Assembly (NCBI GenBank): GCA_002471665.1
Contig: DKQK01000072.1
Location: forward strand, 130,375 to 194,374
Direction: 5' to 3'
Length of the DNA stretch: 64,000 nucleotides
DNA from: Gammaproteobacteria bacterium UBA7310
GTDB taxonomy: Bacteria > Pseudomonadota > Gammaproteobacteria > Pseudomonadales > Ketobacteraceae
Positions 1-11,500 of the stretch are shown piece after piece; within the stretch, counting starts at the first letter, position 1; each line of letters begins with the position of its first letter. A model generated the notes under the pieces. The model searched no databases. It saw nothing but the letters and a program-made list of their open reading frames with translations, and was not told the DNA's origin. The translations under genes and the position numbers were made by a program.

Positions 1-1
1 C

Positions 2-811
2 CTGGGCATTGATGCCAGTGCCGGTCTCAGCAATGGTGCTGTGAATATTTGTGTGCGCACACCTGGTTCCGGTACCCAGGCCCAGTTCAACGCTTATTAT
101 CTGGGTAATCCCTGTAACTACCGTGGCGCGGGCGATTACGGCTATGTGGGTTTCTCCACTGCTGTTGACAGTGACGGCGTAGAAAACAATTCGTCTGTTC
201 CCCTGATCGGTGGTTTGTTCCCGGCTCCAGGTCCTCATATCCACAAAAACGAAGGTTCTTCCGATATGGGTAAATGTGTGACCAACGTTTCTGCAGACGG
301 ACGTTGGGCGTTGGGTGTGCAGTCGCTGGAAAAAGTGGACGAAGGTCGTACTGACCGTAACAACTTCAAGTACCTGGCAATCGACGGTGTCGCTCCTACT
401 TTGGAAAACGTGCAGGCCGGCCTGTATCAGAACTGGGCTTCCATGACCATTCAATGGCGTACTGATGTTGTGACGCCGGGCTCCGACGCTGAAGCACTGG
501 CAGAAAAATTTGTTGAGATCGCTCGCAATATTGATGACGTGAAAGACTTTAACCTGGGTCTGCAGACTGATGATGGCAGCACCAACAATGATAACCGTCC
601 TGTGGGTGGCTTCAATACTCCGGAGATTCTGGTTACCGGCGGTGCCGGACCGGTAAACGTGGGCAGCCTGGTGTTTGCCGACAGCACCAACGTTCCTTCT
701 TTCCCGTTTGATGCTTCAAATCCGGTGATGCCGTTTAATAAAGGGCTGACAGGCCAGAGTTCTTGTGCCGTTCCAACCCTGGGTTCTACCGGTATTGATG
801 TGAGTCAGTAA
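2..811 (+). CDS. PstS-like secreted substrate-binding protein, 5' partial
   Basis: The reading frame is open from the first bases of the window, so the N-terminus and any signal peptide lie upstream; the GTG at 41 is only an internal codon. The visible 270 residues contain IDGVAPTLENV about halfway along. That motif is typical of the C-terminal lobe of PstS-like phosphate-binding proteins (PBP-like fold), where it precedes the segment GxYxxW. Several Asn/Asp/Gly-rich stretches and paired cysteines fit an exported protein. No pst transport genes follow: the gene ends in its own terminator and a two-partner secretion system comes next. It may be a free-standing PstS-like extracellular protein, as found in alkaline-phosphatase-associated or matrix-associated forms. 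Family placement is fairly likely; ligand unknown. Confidence 0.6.
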   Translation: MGIDASAGLSNGAVNICVRTPGSGTQAQFNAYYLGNPCNYRGAGDYGYVGFSTAVDSDGVENNSSVPLIGGLFPAPGPHIHKNEGSSDMGKCVTNVSADGRWALGVQSLEKVDEGRTDRNNFKYLAIDGVAPTLENVQAGLYQNWASMTIQWRTDVVTPGSDAEALAEKFVEIARNIDDVKDFNLGLQTDDGSTNNDNRPVGGFNTPEILVTGGAGPVNVGSLVFADSTNVPSFPFDASNPVMPFNKGLTGQSSCAVPTLGSTGIDVSQ

Positions 812-854
812 TACGGATTAAAGCACAGTAAAAATCCAGTAGTACAACGCCAAG

Positions 855-892
855 ACAGGAGTACCTTAGGGTGCTCCTGTTCTTGCGTTTTC
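855..892 (+). terminator. Rho-independent terminator after the PstS-like gene
   Basis: A stem of ten pairs (856-865 with 870-879, one G-T wobble) around a TTAG loop, extended by an A-T pair, is followed by a T-rich tract at 887-892. It lies 44 bases after the stop codon and separates this gene from the secretion operon. Confidence 0.7.
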
Positions 893-961
893 TAACGGTA
901 GAGATAGAAAGCAGATTAGTGAGAGCACTGGACAGTAGTGGGTTTTATGGTGAAGGGGATA

Positions 962-2497
962 ATGCGGTTTTGGGCGGTTTGCGTGGTGGTTGTTTCGACT
1001 TCCGTTACAGCAGCCGTGCAGTATCTGGATATTTGGGAATACCGTGTACAAGGTAACTCATTGTTGGCTGATGAGCTGATTCAACGGGAGCTCGCTCCGT
1101 ATCTGGGGGCGGCCAGAACACTTGAGGATGTGGAGCGGGCAGCCAAGGTATTGCAGGAATTGTATAAACGGGCGGGATATCCGGCGGTGTTTGTGGAAAT
1201 ACCGCCACAAACGGTGGTGCAGGGGGTGTTTCGCCTGCAGGTAGTGGAAACCCGGTTACGGCGGCTGCGAGTGTCGGGGGCCGAATATTTCCTGCCGAGT
1301 ATGATCCGGCAGGCATTGCCTTCATTGCAAACCGGCAATGCCTTGAATCTGCGAGATCTGCAGGAAGATATTCAATATGCCAATGCCCTGAACCCGAATT
1401 TGAAACTGCTGCCAATGCTGAAACAGGGCCCCACTGCAAAGACCATTGAGGTTGATCTGGAAGTGGATGATCAGCTGCCCTTGTCGGGTGCGCTAGAGCT
1501 GAACGATTACAACTCGGCCAACACAACGGATGCTCGCCTGATTGGTGAGATCCAGTACAGCAATCTATGGCAGAAGCTGCATGATCTGTCTTTTCAGATA
1601 CAGGTTTCTCCTGAAGACACCGACGAAGTCCAGGTGCTGGCCGGTACCTATGTGTTACCCGTTGGTTTCAAGGGCAACAAGGTGGCGCTCTACGCAGTGC
1701 TGTCGGATTCCGATGTGGCAACGGTTGGCAACACACGGGTAGTGGGTGATGGTTTCATTCTAGGCGGTCGTTATATCCACCCTTTTCAGCGTCGGGATAC
1801 GGGCATCAGTACACTGATATTCGGTTTTGACTATAAGGACTTTGACGAAGCAATCAGCGTGGCCGGTACAGACGATTTGACCACGCCCATTGACTATATG
1901 GTGTTAACCAGCCAGTACAGCTCGTTCAATCGCTCCGAACAGTGGGCCGATAATCTGGGGCTGGCGCTGAAATTCGGGGTGCGGGAATTGTTTAATGAGA
2001 ACGAAGAGTTCAATAACAAGCGTTCCAGGGGAGAACCCAATTTCACCGTTTTGAAACTGGACTATGAACTTAATTATTTTCTGGGGGAGGGTTGGTCGGC
2101 GCTGGGAGCTCTGAGTGCACAGTGGAGTTCGACGCCATTGGTGAGTAACGAACAGATGTCGGCTGGCGGTGTGGATACCGTCCGTGGTTACTATGAATCA
2201 CAGGTGTCTGCCGATATGGGAGCGCGCCTGGGTTTTGAAATAAGCACCCCCAGTTATGCGGGCAAGTTGGGCGAATTATGGGCTTTGACTTTTTTGGAGG
2301 GTGCCTATTTGGAAAATACCGATACAGGCATTGAAGAGGAAAGTGAATTCAGGTTGGCCTCGTTCGGAATCGGGGTGCGGGCTCAGTTAAAAAAGCAATG
2401 GTTTGTAAATCTGGACGCTGGTTATCCCCTGAAGGACATTGATGAGGTTAAGCAGGGTGATGTTCGGGTCAATGCTAAGTTACGTTACGAATTCTAG
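962..2497 (+). CDS. TpsB outer-membrane transporter (ShlB/FhaC/HecB family)
   Basis: This is the transporter half of a two-partner (type Vb) secretion system; it would move the giant exoprotein encoded next across the outer membrane. The 511-residue product has a signal peptide (about residues 1-17), a POTRA_2 domain near residues 25-100 that would capture the TPS signal in the periplasm, and a 16-strand barrel over the C-terminal two-thirds. VRGY near residue 406 is the conserved L6-loop motif of FhaC/ShlB proteins. The terminal Phe (RYEF) fits BAM recognition. I chose ATG 962, which has AAGGGG just upstream and gives a compact signal peptide; GTG 938 and ATG 947 are in-frame alternatives. 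The stop lies 24 bases before the exoprotein start, so the two are cotranscribed. Confidence 0.93.
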   Translation: MRFWAVCVVVVSTSVTAAVQYLDIWEYRVQGNSLLADELIQRELAPYLGAARTLEDVERAAKVLQELYKRAGYPAVFVEIPPQTVVQGVFRLQVVETRLRRLRVSGAEYFLPSMIRQALPSLQTGNALNLRDLQEDIQYANALNPNLKLLPMLKQGPTAKTIEVDLEVDDQLPLSGALELNDYNSANTTDARLIGEIQYSNLWQKLHDLSFQIQVSPEDTDEVQVLAGTYVLPVGFKGNKVALYAVLSDSDVATVGNTRVVGDGFILGGRYIHPFQRRDTGISTLIFGFDYKDFDEAISVAGTDDLTTPIDYMVLTSQYSSFNRSEQWADNLGLALKFGVRELFNENEEFNNKRSRGEPNFTVLKLDYELNYFLGEGWSALGALSAQWSSTPLVSNEQMSAGGVDTVRGYYESQVSADMGARLGFEISTPSYAGKLGELWALTFLEGAYLENTDTGIEEESEFRLASFGIGVRAQLKKQWFVNLDAGYPLKDIDEVKQGDVRVNAKLRYEF

Positions 2498-2521
2498 GCA
2501 GTTTTGCTGCAGGTTATGATT

Positions 2522-5500
2522 ATGTTAAAGCGATTTCTTGTACTGTATTTGGTGATTTATCTGAGTTGGCCGATCAGTTCCCTGTATGCCCGTACCTTAC
2601 CGGCGCAGATGCAGCAGGCAGTGATCAGCCGTCACATCAAAGTGCCGGCTCCGGCTGCCAATGCGTTGCCCGGAACAGCCAGTGGAGATTTTGTTCGTGC
2701 CGGTGCAGCGTCCCTGACACAACAAGACAATACGCTGGTGATCGACCAGGAGACGGCTAAGGTACTGCTGGAGTGGGCTACGTTTGATATTGGATCAGGC
2801 AGCACGGTGAAGTTCAATCAGAATCCCGAAGATGTGGCCGTCAACGTAATTCAAGATGCCAGGCCCAGCCGCATATTTGGCAAACTGGTAGCGGATGGTC
2901 AGATCTATTTGTTGAACCAGAATGGCGTTATCTTTGGGGAAGGGTCCCAGGTGAATGTACGTGGGATGATCGCCGCTGCGGCAAAACTCAATGGTTACGA
3001 TGACCTGGCCTCAATCAGTGAGGATCAAAAGCTAACGTTCCTGCAGAACTCGCTACTGGACGTGATTGGTGATGGTAAAGCGCTATTGGTTGTAGACGAC
3101 GAGGCCATCCGCGAACTCGGTGAAGAAAATCTGCCGCGTATTATCGTGGAAAAAGGTGCGGCCATACACTCCAATGATGCACCAGTGGTGTTGGCGGGGC
3201 CGGAAGTGGAGAATTACGGGGATATTCTGGCTTCCAATTCACAGGTGGTGTTGGCAGGTGGCCGCAAAGACTTTTATCTGGCGGTGAGCGATAACGATTA
3301 TGATTTGCGGGGCTATCTGGTTGAAGTCAACTCCGGTTCAGGCAGTGAGCGGGGTAAGGTGACGAACGCCGGCAGCATCGTTGCCACGCTGGGTAACGTA
3401 ACCCTGGTTGGCAGCGAGATCATTCAGGCCGGTGAGATCAAGGCGACTTCGGCAGTGGATGTAAACGGTAGTATCCATATTATGGCCCGTGATCAGGCTA
3501 AAGAGGTAGGCGATTTTCAGACTCTGGCCCGCAACTCAGCTTACTGGAGTGCCGCCAATTTTGATGTGGCTCGGGAGTCTACCAACCTTAAACCCGATGG
3601 TGTGACCAGTAGTGCAGGACTGGTTCCCGATCCTCCGGCGGATCAACAAACCAATCAACGTCCTTCCACCGGTAAAGCCTTTATCGGGCGGGAAGGTGGC
3701 AGTGTCACCTTTGCGCCGGGTAGCGTTACGCAGGTTGCGGTTCAGGATCTGGATCACGGTAAACTGACGCCGTTGTTGGTGGATCATGGTGTCGACCCGG
3801 TGGCTTTTTACAAACAGTCTGAGGCGCAGCAGATCGCTCAGATAAAGAAATTGGAAAGCGATGCGGAGCGTCAGTTCCGTCTTTCAGACCACGTTAAGTA
3901 TGCGACCAATCAATCTCTGCAACGTGATTCCCGCCTTCACGTGGCGGGTAAAAGCATTGATCTGCAAGAGAACAGTGTTCTGCGTGCCAAAGGTGCAAAA
4001 ATTACGGAAGTAAGCGGAACCGGTGCATGGGTGAATGAGGGTGCTGCCATCAGTCTGGTTGCCAAAGAGGATCCGCTGCCGGGCAACGATGTGCGGGAAG
4101 CAAACTCAGAGGCCAGTATTACCATTGGTAAAAACGCATTGATCGACGCCTCCGGTACTACTAATACGGTATTGGAGGCGGAACGCAATGTGGTCAGCAT
4201 GTTTGTTACCTCCAGTGAAGTGAAAGACAACGCGGTTCAGAAAGGGGGCGAGCTGCTGCGCAAGACGGTTGCCGTTGATATCCGCAAGGGTACGCAGCTG
4301 TTTGACTGGCGCTCGGCACTGGATACCGTACAGAAGACTGCCAGTGAACGCTCAGCGCAGGGTGGGCGCGTGGTGGTGTCCTCTACCGGCTCTGTTAACT
4401 TGGACCAGGGGGCAACGGTGGATGTCTCCGGTGGCAAGGTGACCTACCAGGAAGGCATTGCTGAGACATCCAAAGTCATTGCCAATGGGCGCCTGATGGA
4501 TATTAGTGAAGCACCGGCCAACGCAACCATCGATGACGTGATTGACCTGCAAAGGTCTTCGGTGATGGATAGCAAATGGGGGGAGCGGGATTCCCATCAT
4601 GCCGGCACAGTGCTGATGTCTTCCCTGAATTACTATCCAACCTATGAAGAGGGGCACGACGGGGGTTCCATTGATATCGTGGCCAACCGGCAGAGCATTG
4701 CAGACGGCATCAATCTGCGGGCGGCGCCCTATATAGGTCTGTATCAGAGGGATGACTTGGGGGCGACCGGCGGATCAGTGCACATTGATGTCGCCGGGTT
4801 GAGCGGTACCCAGAACATCTATATTCAGGACGGTATGGCGCTGATTGAAGATGATATGGAAGCGCTTTATCTCAGTGCCGATATCATAGAAAGCAGTGGC
4901 GCAGACAGCTTCAGGATTTCCGGTACGCAGTCTATTGTTCTGGAACCCGGTGTGCAGCTGGCATTGGGGCGGAATCAGGGGCTGGAGCTGGGTGCCGGTT
5001 ACATTCAAATGTTGGGCGATGTGCGCAGTCTGGGAGGGGATGTTGTACTTGATGCGGCAGACTGGGTGGATGTGGCGGGCACCATCGATGTCAGCGGAAA
5101 TTGGGTTAACCGGCGTCTGGATCAGGTGGAATCAAGCTCCCTGGTATCTGTGCTGGATGCCGGAACCATTGATTTTGCCGCAGGAAAAAGCCTGGTTATA
5201 GAGGATGAAGCCCGGTTAAGAGCCAACGCTGGCGCCCGATTGAGTGCTGATGGCAAGCTACAGATAGGACACGCGGGTGAGGTTGCACTGAGATTGACCG
5301 ATGATGGTCGCCCCGGTGCCAGTAACGCCCCGGATCGACCGGCATTGGACATGCGGGGAAGGGTTGAGGCACTGGATAACCGGCAGGGTGGACAATTTTC
5401 GCTGGTGGCCTCGGACATTCGCATTGGGGGTGATGATCCTACCCGTCTATTGGATAGTGGTGGTGCAAACCCCGACACCGTGACCATTGCTAACCAATGG

Positions 5501-8500
5501 TTTGACCAGTTGCGTGTGGGCAATGTCACGTTGAGTGCCCGGGAGGGTGATATCACGCTGGGCTCGGATGCTGACATCCGCATGCATCAACACGCCTATC
5601 GTGAAAGCAACGGCACGGCAGGTACCATCAGTGGGGATTCCATTGCCGGTGCACTGGCGCATTATGAAGTACCGACCTACGAAGCCCTCGCTGGTTCATT
5701 GACCCTGCAGGCGGGAAAAACCAATTCCGTTTCCACGAAAGGCTCTGTGGTAGTGGAGCAAGGAGCCACTATTCACGGGTTGTATGGGTCTACGTTGAAC
5801 CTACACGCGGACGAGGCGATCCTGTTTGATGGTACCTTCCGCTCCAAAGGTGGAGTCTTCAATGCGGTATTGGATCAGTTTGAAACAACGGATGTGCCAA
5901 GCATCGGCAACAGTATCTACCTGGGTGAAAATGCAGTGATTGATCTGGCCGCAGATATGATCTCCCGCCCCGGCGTCAATCCCGCTCCTTCCCGCGACTT
6001 GATTGCAGCAGGGCAGGTCAACCTGGAATCCAACCTGGGATACGTGCTGGTGGATGAAAGCGCAACCATCAGCTTACAAGGCGGTGTTTTCAGTGGTGTG
6101 GAAGACATTCAGGGTGTAACACGTGATGTGAATAGGGCGGCAGCGGCGGGTACCTTTAAACTAAAAGCAGACGGTGGTTTCGTGATGGCGGCGGAAGTGG
6201 ATTTTGGCGCCGCTGGACAAGGTTATCGGGGGGGCGTGCTGAACTTCGATCTGTCTTCCGGCAGAGGCTACTCAGGTGGTGAACGGCCGCAGGTGCATTC
6301 GATCGTACTGGGAGCCGACCGTGGTGATGACCAGAGCAGTGCGTTCAGTTTGCTCAATGACTTGAGCCTGAATGCCGTCAGAAATGCTGACGGGTCTTTC
6401 GGAGAATTGAGTAACCTAACGAAAAACCTGGGCTTGATTGCCACCGATAACCTGGAACAAAACCATGTGCGTTCGGCTCGTCTCAATACCGACCGTTACG
6501 TGGCCAATAATAACGTTAGTCTCTCCGCCCAGAGTAATATCCGCCTGGCCAGTGATGTTGATGTATCCACATCTGAATCCCTGATCCTGGATTCGGTAGC
6601 GCTGGATCTGGCGGATCATCAGTTAAGCCTGAATTCGGCCTACGTCCAGATTGGCGACAGTGATAACCGGTCGCTGTTGACAGATCCCGCGTTAATGCCA
6701 CAGGGCCTGCCGGGTAACGGTGTGGGAAGGCTTAACATCAATGGGGGTCTGGTGGACCTGTTCGGGGATCTCATTCTGTCGGGTGATGGCCAAGCCCAAT
6801 TGATGGCGCAGCAGGGGCTTCGGTTGCGCTCGGTATTACTCAATAGCAACGCTTTTGATACCTTGGATGGATTGTTCAATGAATCGCTGTTGAGGGTGAA
6901 CGGCAGCTTGGACATTGCAACCCCCGTTATCTGGACCGAGTCATACGCCAATGCCACGTTGTATTCGGACGGCGTCATTAATCTCAAGCGCACCGGCAAT
7001 AATACCGATAGTATTCTGTCGGTAGGATCCACCTTGAAACTGGCAGGGGATGCGATCGCGGTAGACACCCGGGTTGCAGCCAGTTTCGGTGAGATTGTTC
7101 TGGATGCAACGGGCACACCGGGGAATGAGACAGCTGCTCATCAGCGCTATGGTCTGGCGTCCGGCGATCTGGTTCTGGGAGAGAATGCCGTGCTTTCGGT
7201 TGCGTCCACCGAGAACGTGCCCATGGGTAGAATCAAGGCTGATGGCGTGGAATGGGAGCTGCTGTTCAATTACCAGAACCCCACGGAAATTAACACCATC
7301 GACACTAATCCTGTGAACAAGATTGTGAGCCTGAAAGGAAACCGGGTGCTGGCGGATGCCGGCAGTGTGCTGGATGTGTCTGCGGGTGGCAGCGTGTATG
7401 GTCGTGAATTCGAAGCGGGCCTTGAAGGCTCGGTGGATATTCTGGCGGATGCCCATTACACCGAGCTGTTTGCCATCGTGCCCACCATGCGCTCAGGTTA
7501 TGCTGCCTATGATCCGCTGGAATTTCGGGGCAGTGGTCTGAATGAGGAATGGGGTACGCAGTTCCAGGTCAGCGGGTCGCGGCAGATTGGCGATGGCCTC
7601 TATACTGTTCTTCCGGCTAACTACGCGTTGCTGCCCGGTGCCTATCTGGTGCGTCCTGATGGCGATCAACTGGTGCGCAGGGGTTATGCGGCGGATAACC
7701 TGAATGGTATCGAAGTGGTATCCGGTCGGGTGGTGCATGATGGTGGTCGTGGTGAGTCGCTGTGGACCGGCTTCACACTGGAGGCGGATACAGAACTGAG
7801 TAAATACGGCACCTATAACCTGACGTCAGTGGACGATTACTTTGCTGACAGTGACCTGGCGCCCGGGCGCTTACCCGGTGCGAATGGTGGCGTGGGTATT
7901 GATGTTATCCAGCAGTTGGACTTTGATGCAATGGTGCGGGGTTCCTCACGTTCCAAAGTCGGCACCTTTGTTGATATTACTTCACCCGGAGACATTCTGG
8001 TTGGTGACAATCCGAACCGGTCACTGGAGGATACACTGCAGTTATCGGCTTCGCTGTTTGATCAAATCGGTGCAGGCTCCATCTTACTGGGTGGCAACAG
8101 GACCTGGCAGGACGGTGGCTGGGCAATCGATGATGAACGTAATCTCACTAGTGATATCATGGTTGACGATTCGATCTCGGGTGACGAAATTTTACTGGTG
8201 TCTGCAGACACCATAAATCTGGGCAGCGCGGTGGAGATCTCGGCCACTGGTACCGCGTCCTATCGTGGTAACGCCTGGGATATCAGTGAAGCGGGCGCTG
8301 CCTTGCTCACATCAAATTCGTCGGACAGCCAGTTTCTGCTGGATGATCTCGCAAACATGACGGGGGTGCTGAATCTTGCTTCAGGCAGTCGTATTCAAGG
8401 CAGTGGTACCGTGGCGATTGCTCACCGTGGCAGTAATGACAGCGATGAAGAACTTGGACAAGAACGTGGGCAAGGTTTGCTCGCGGGTGTGGTGGATGCG

Positions 8501-11500
8501 CTAGGCGGGCGCCTACAGGTGTTTGCCAACGAATTGACGCTGGGCGATGCCTCGACTGCTGACGCAAACCTGGATACAGCGATATTGACCACGGCCAGTA
8601 ACTTGGAGTTGCGATCCGGCGACGTGATGCGATTTGCAAATGATCTGACTCTCGACCTGAATACATTGCAATTGGCTGCCAACAGTGTGGCCGTGGCGGA
8701 AAACAGTCGGGTTGAGCTGCGTGCCAATGAGCAGGCGACGATTCAGGCTGGCGCAGGTTCCATCACCAATGGAAGTATAGCGGCGGGATCATCTCTGCTG
8801 GTGGCGGCGGATACGCTGAACATTCAAGGCAGCGATGGAGAGCAGGCCGCCGGGATCAGTCTGCTGGCGGAGCAAGTGGAGCTTGGCGGAGGCAATCTGG
8901 TCAATCTGACCGGCCGCCTTAGTTTGCGGGCTGGTTCAGGTCAGGGCGGGCTTGTAGTGGATTCTCCATTATTGGGATCACGCCAGGCAGGCGCCCGTAT
9001 TGAACTTGCAACTGAGGGAGATCTGGTGCTGCGCAACAGTGATGGTCAAGCGGCCATACCTGCGGAGTTGGCGGCGCTGGCGCCCGGTCATAGTATTCGC
9101 TTGTTCGGTGATGCTGTTGAACTGGACACAGCCATTGCCAATCGCAGTGGTATCACCACACTGGTTGCAGACAGTGGCCAACTCACTTTGGGCGGGGAGG
9201 CGTACATTGACGCCAGTGCGTATCGGCAGACCTTCCTCGACGAAACGATAACCGGGCCAGCGGGAATAATCAGTCTGCGTGCCGCCCAGGATATAACAAT
9301 CGAGGAAATGAGTGCGTTTGACTATGGTGATGAGGGGCAGAGTGCGAATGATGGGGTACTGGAGATCATTGCCGGCGACAAACTGGATCTGGCGTCAGTG
9401 CAGAACCTCAAGCTGGGAAATGGTGGTGTTGATTTACGGATACAGGCGCAACGGTTTGCGCAAGCGCAAACGGACAGCAACGGGCTGTCGGAACTGGATG
9501 CCATCACCGGGCTCAATGCAGCTGGTGCCAATGGTGATCTTGAACTGATTCTTACCGGTGTTGGCAGCAATCTGAATCTGTTAGAGGGGCAGCATGACCT
9601 GGCTGCTGAGTCATTCTATCTTGCAGCTGCCCGTGGCAGCTTGACGGTTGCCTCTGATCTTGCAGCAGCTAATGCCCAGCATCAATCCGGGCTGTTTGGA
9701 CAGCAGGGTTTGTCGCTCGGGAACACGGCAAGTATCACCGTCTCTCAGTCTGAAGCTGGTGGTGCTCCCTTGCTATTGCACAGTGGAAACGGTGCATTGG
9801 TGGTGTCTGCAGGGGCGCGCTTGAATCTGGAGAGTGGATTGGAGGTGATGCTACCGGCGAGTGCTGCCGGTGTTGGCGATGTGGTGATCAGCAATAATGA
9901 TGTGATTGGCGCAGCGGGCATCGATGTGTTTGGGGTCAGCACCTTTGCCAGTGATAATGTACCCACCCTGAGCCAGGAACTGCAGAGCAGCCTGGCAGCG
10001 CTGGATGGTTTGAGCCCCACTGACTTCATTTCGGTGCAGGCGGGCGTGGATCCGGTTGCGCTACGGTTACGGCCGCAACTGGATATCGTCAGTGATGCTG
10101 ATCTGGTGATTGGGGAGCCGGGGCAGGCATTGGATTTGATGAGCTATCGCACAGCGACGGGTGATCCCGGACGGGTGTCGTTTCGGGCCCGAGAGGGTAT
10201 TACTGTTCAGGGGGGTATCAGTGATGGTGTCCGTGGACTGCTGTCGAATTTGAGTCCCGCGGGAATCACTTTTGATTACACCGATGACCTGAATCAGTCT
10301 GCGGCCGCCGTGCCGGTATTGGCCGCTGATGAGTCCTCCAGCCTTCAGTTGACCGCCGGTGTTGCCGAGGGGTCAGCGATGAATCGGAGTCTGCGTCTTG
10401 GTTCCGCCGACATTCTGCTGCGGAACAACAGCTATGTTCGTACTGGCACCGGTAACATCGATGTGCAGGCGTCCGGTGACCTGCTGCAGGAAGGCACATC
10501 CTATATTGCCACCTTGGGACGCAATTTCAAGCTGGATTCTGCCGGGCTTCCCGCTTGGGGCGATCTAGATTACCTGTCCGGTATCACTCCCGGTTCCGAC
10601 CCATCTCTTTGGTTGTTGTATGGAAAATTCGGTGGCTTTGGTGTGCAGGGTGGCGATATCCGTCTTGCCGTGGGAGGTGATCTGCAAGGCAATAGCGCTG
10701 GGATCACCAGCGCGGATTATATGATCCGTTACAACACTGAGGACGATGTGAGTGTACTTGGGATAGATTATAGCAACATCACCTCCTGGTATGCCGCCAT
10801 AGGTGATTTGCGCGGTGGTGTGAATGCCGTAGGTGGCGGGTCCATTGCTGCGCAGGTTGGTGGGACGGTGTATGCTGCCGGCTTTGCTGCGCCCAGCCAG
10901 GGTGTTAGCCAGTCACTGGAGCTTGCCGGTGGTGATATTGACCTGTCCGCCCGGGCGGATGTTAATAACGGTTATTATCACGTTGATAACGGTCGGTTGA
11001 AGTTGCTGGTCCGTGGGGCGCTTGCTGACAGCCTGTTTATCGGCTCGGAAGCCGATGCGGAGATTACTACCATCGGGCAGCTGGATTTCGGCGGTATGAT
11101 CAATACCTTCATGCTGCCGGGGGATCTCAGACAGTCGGCCCAGCCTTTCGTTAATCCGTCGCTGATAGATCAACTGTCCTCTTATTATTTCAAAGGCTAC
11201 GATTCCAGTTCATTGCAACTGACCAGTGTTGCCGGTGACTTAAACCTATTGGCGGATATGGAATCCAACAGCGGGTTGAAGCGTCATTTTCCACGTTTTT
11301 CTTCTGCTTATGAACAGCTGTTGCCAGCTTACTATGTCTTGCCCAGCAGGGTGGGGGTGGCGGCTCTTGCCGGTAGTGTGAACATTGATGAAAGGAATAT
11401 TCCGCTGGCAACCGGTTCGCTTACATTGTCCACCAATGTGCTCACCCTGTTTCCTTCCACTTCATCCCGTATCAAACTCTATGCTGCAAACGGCATCAAA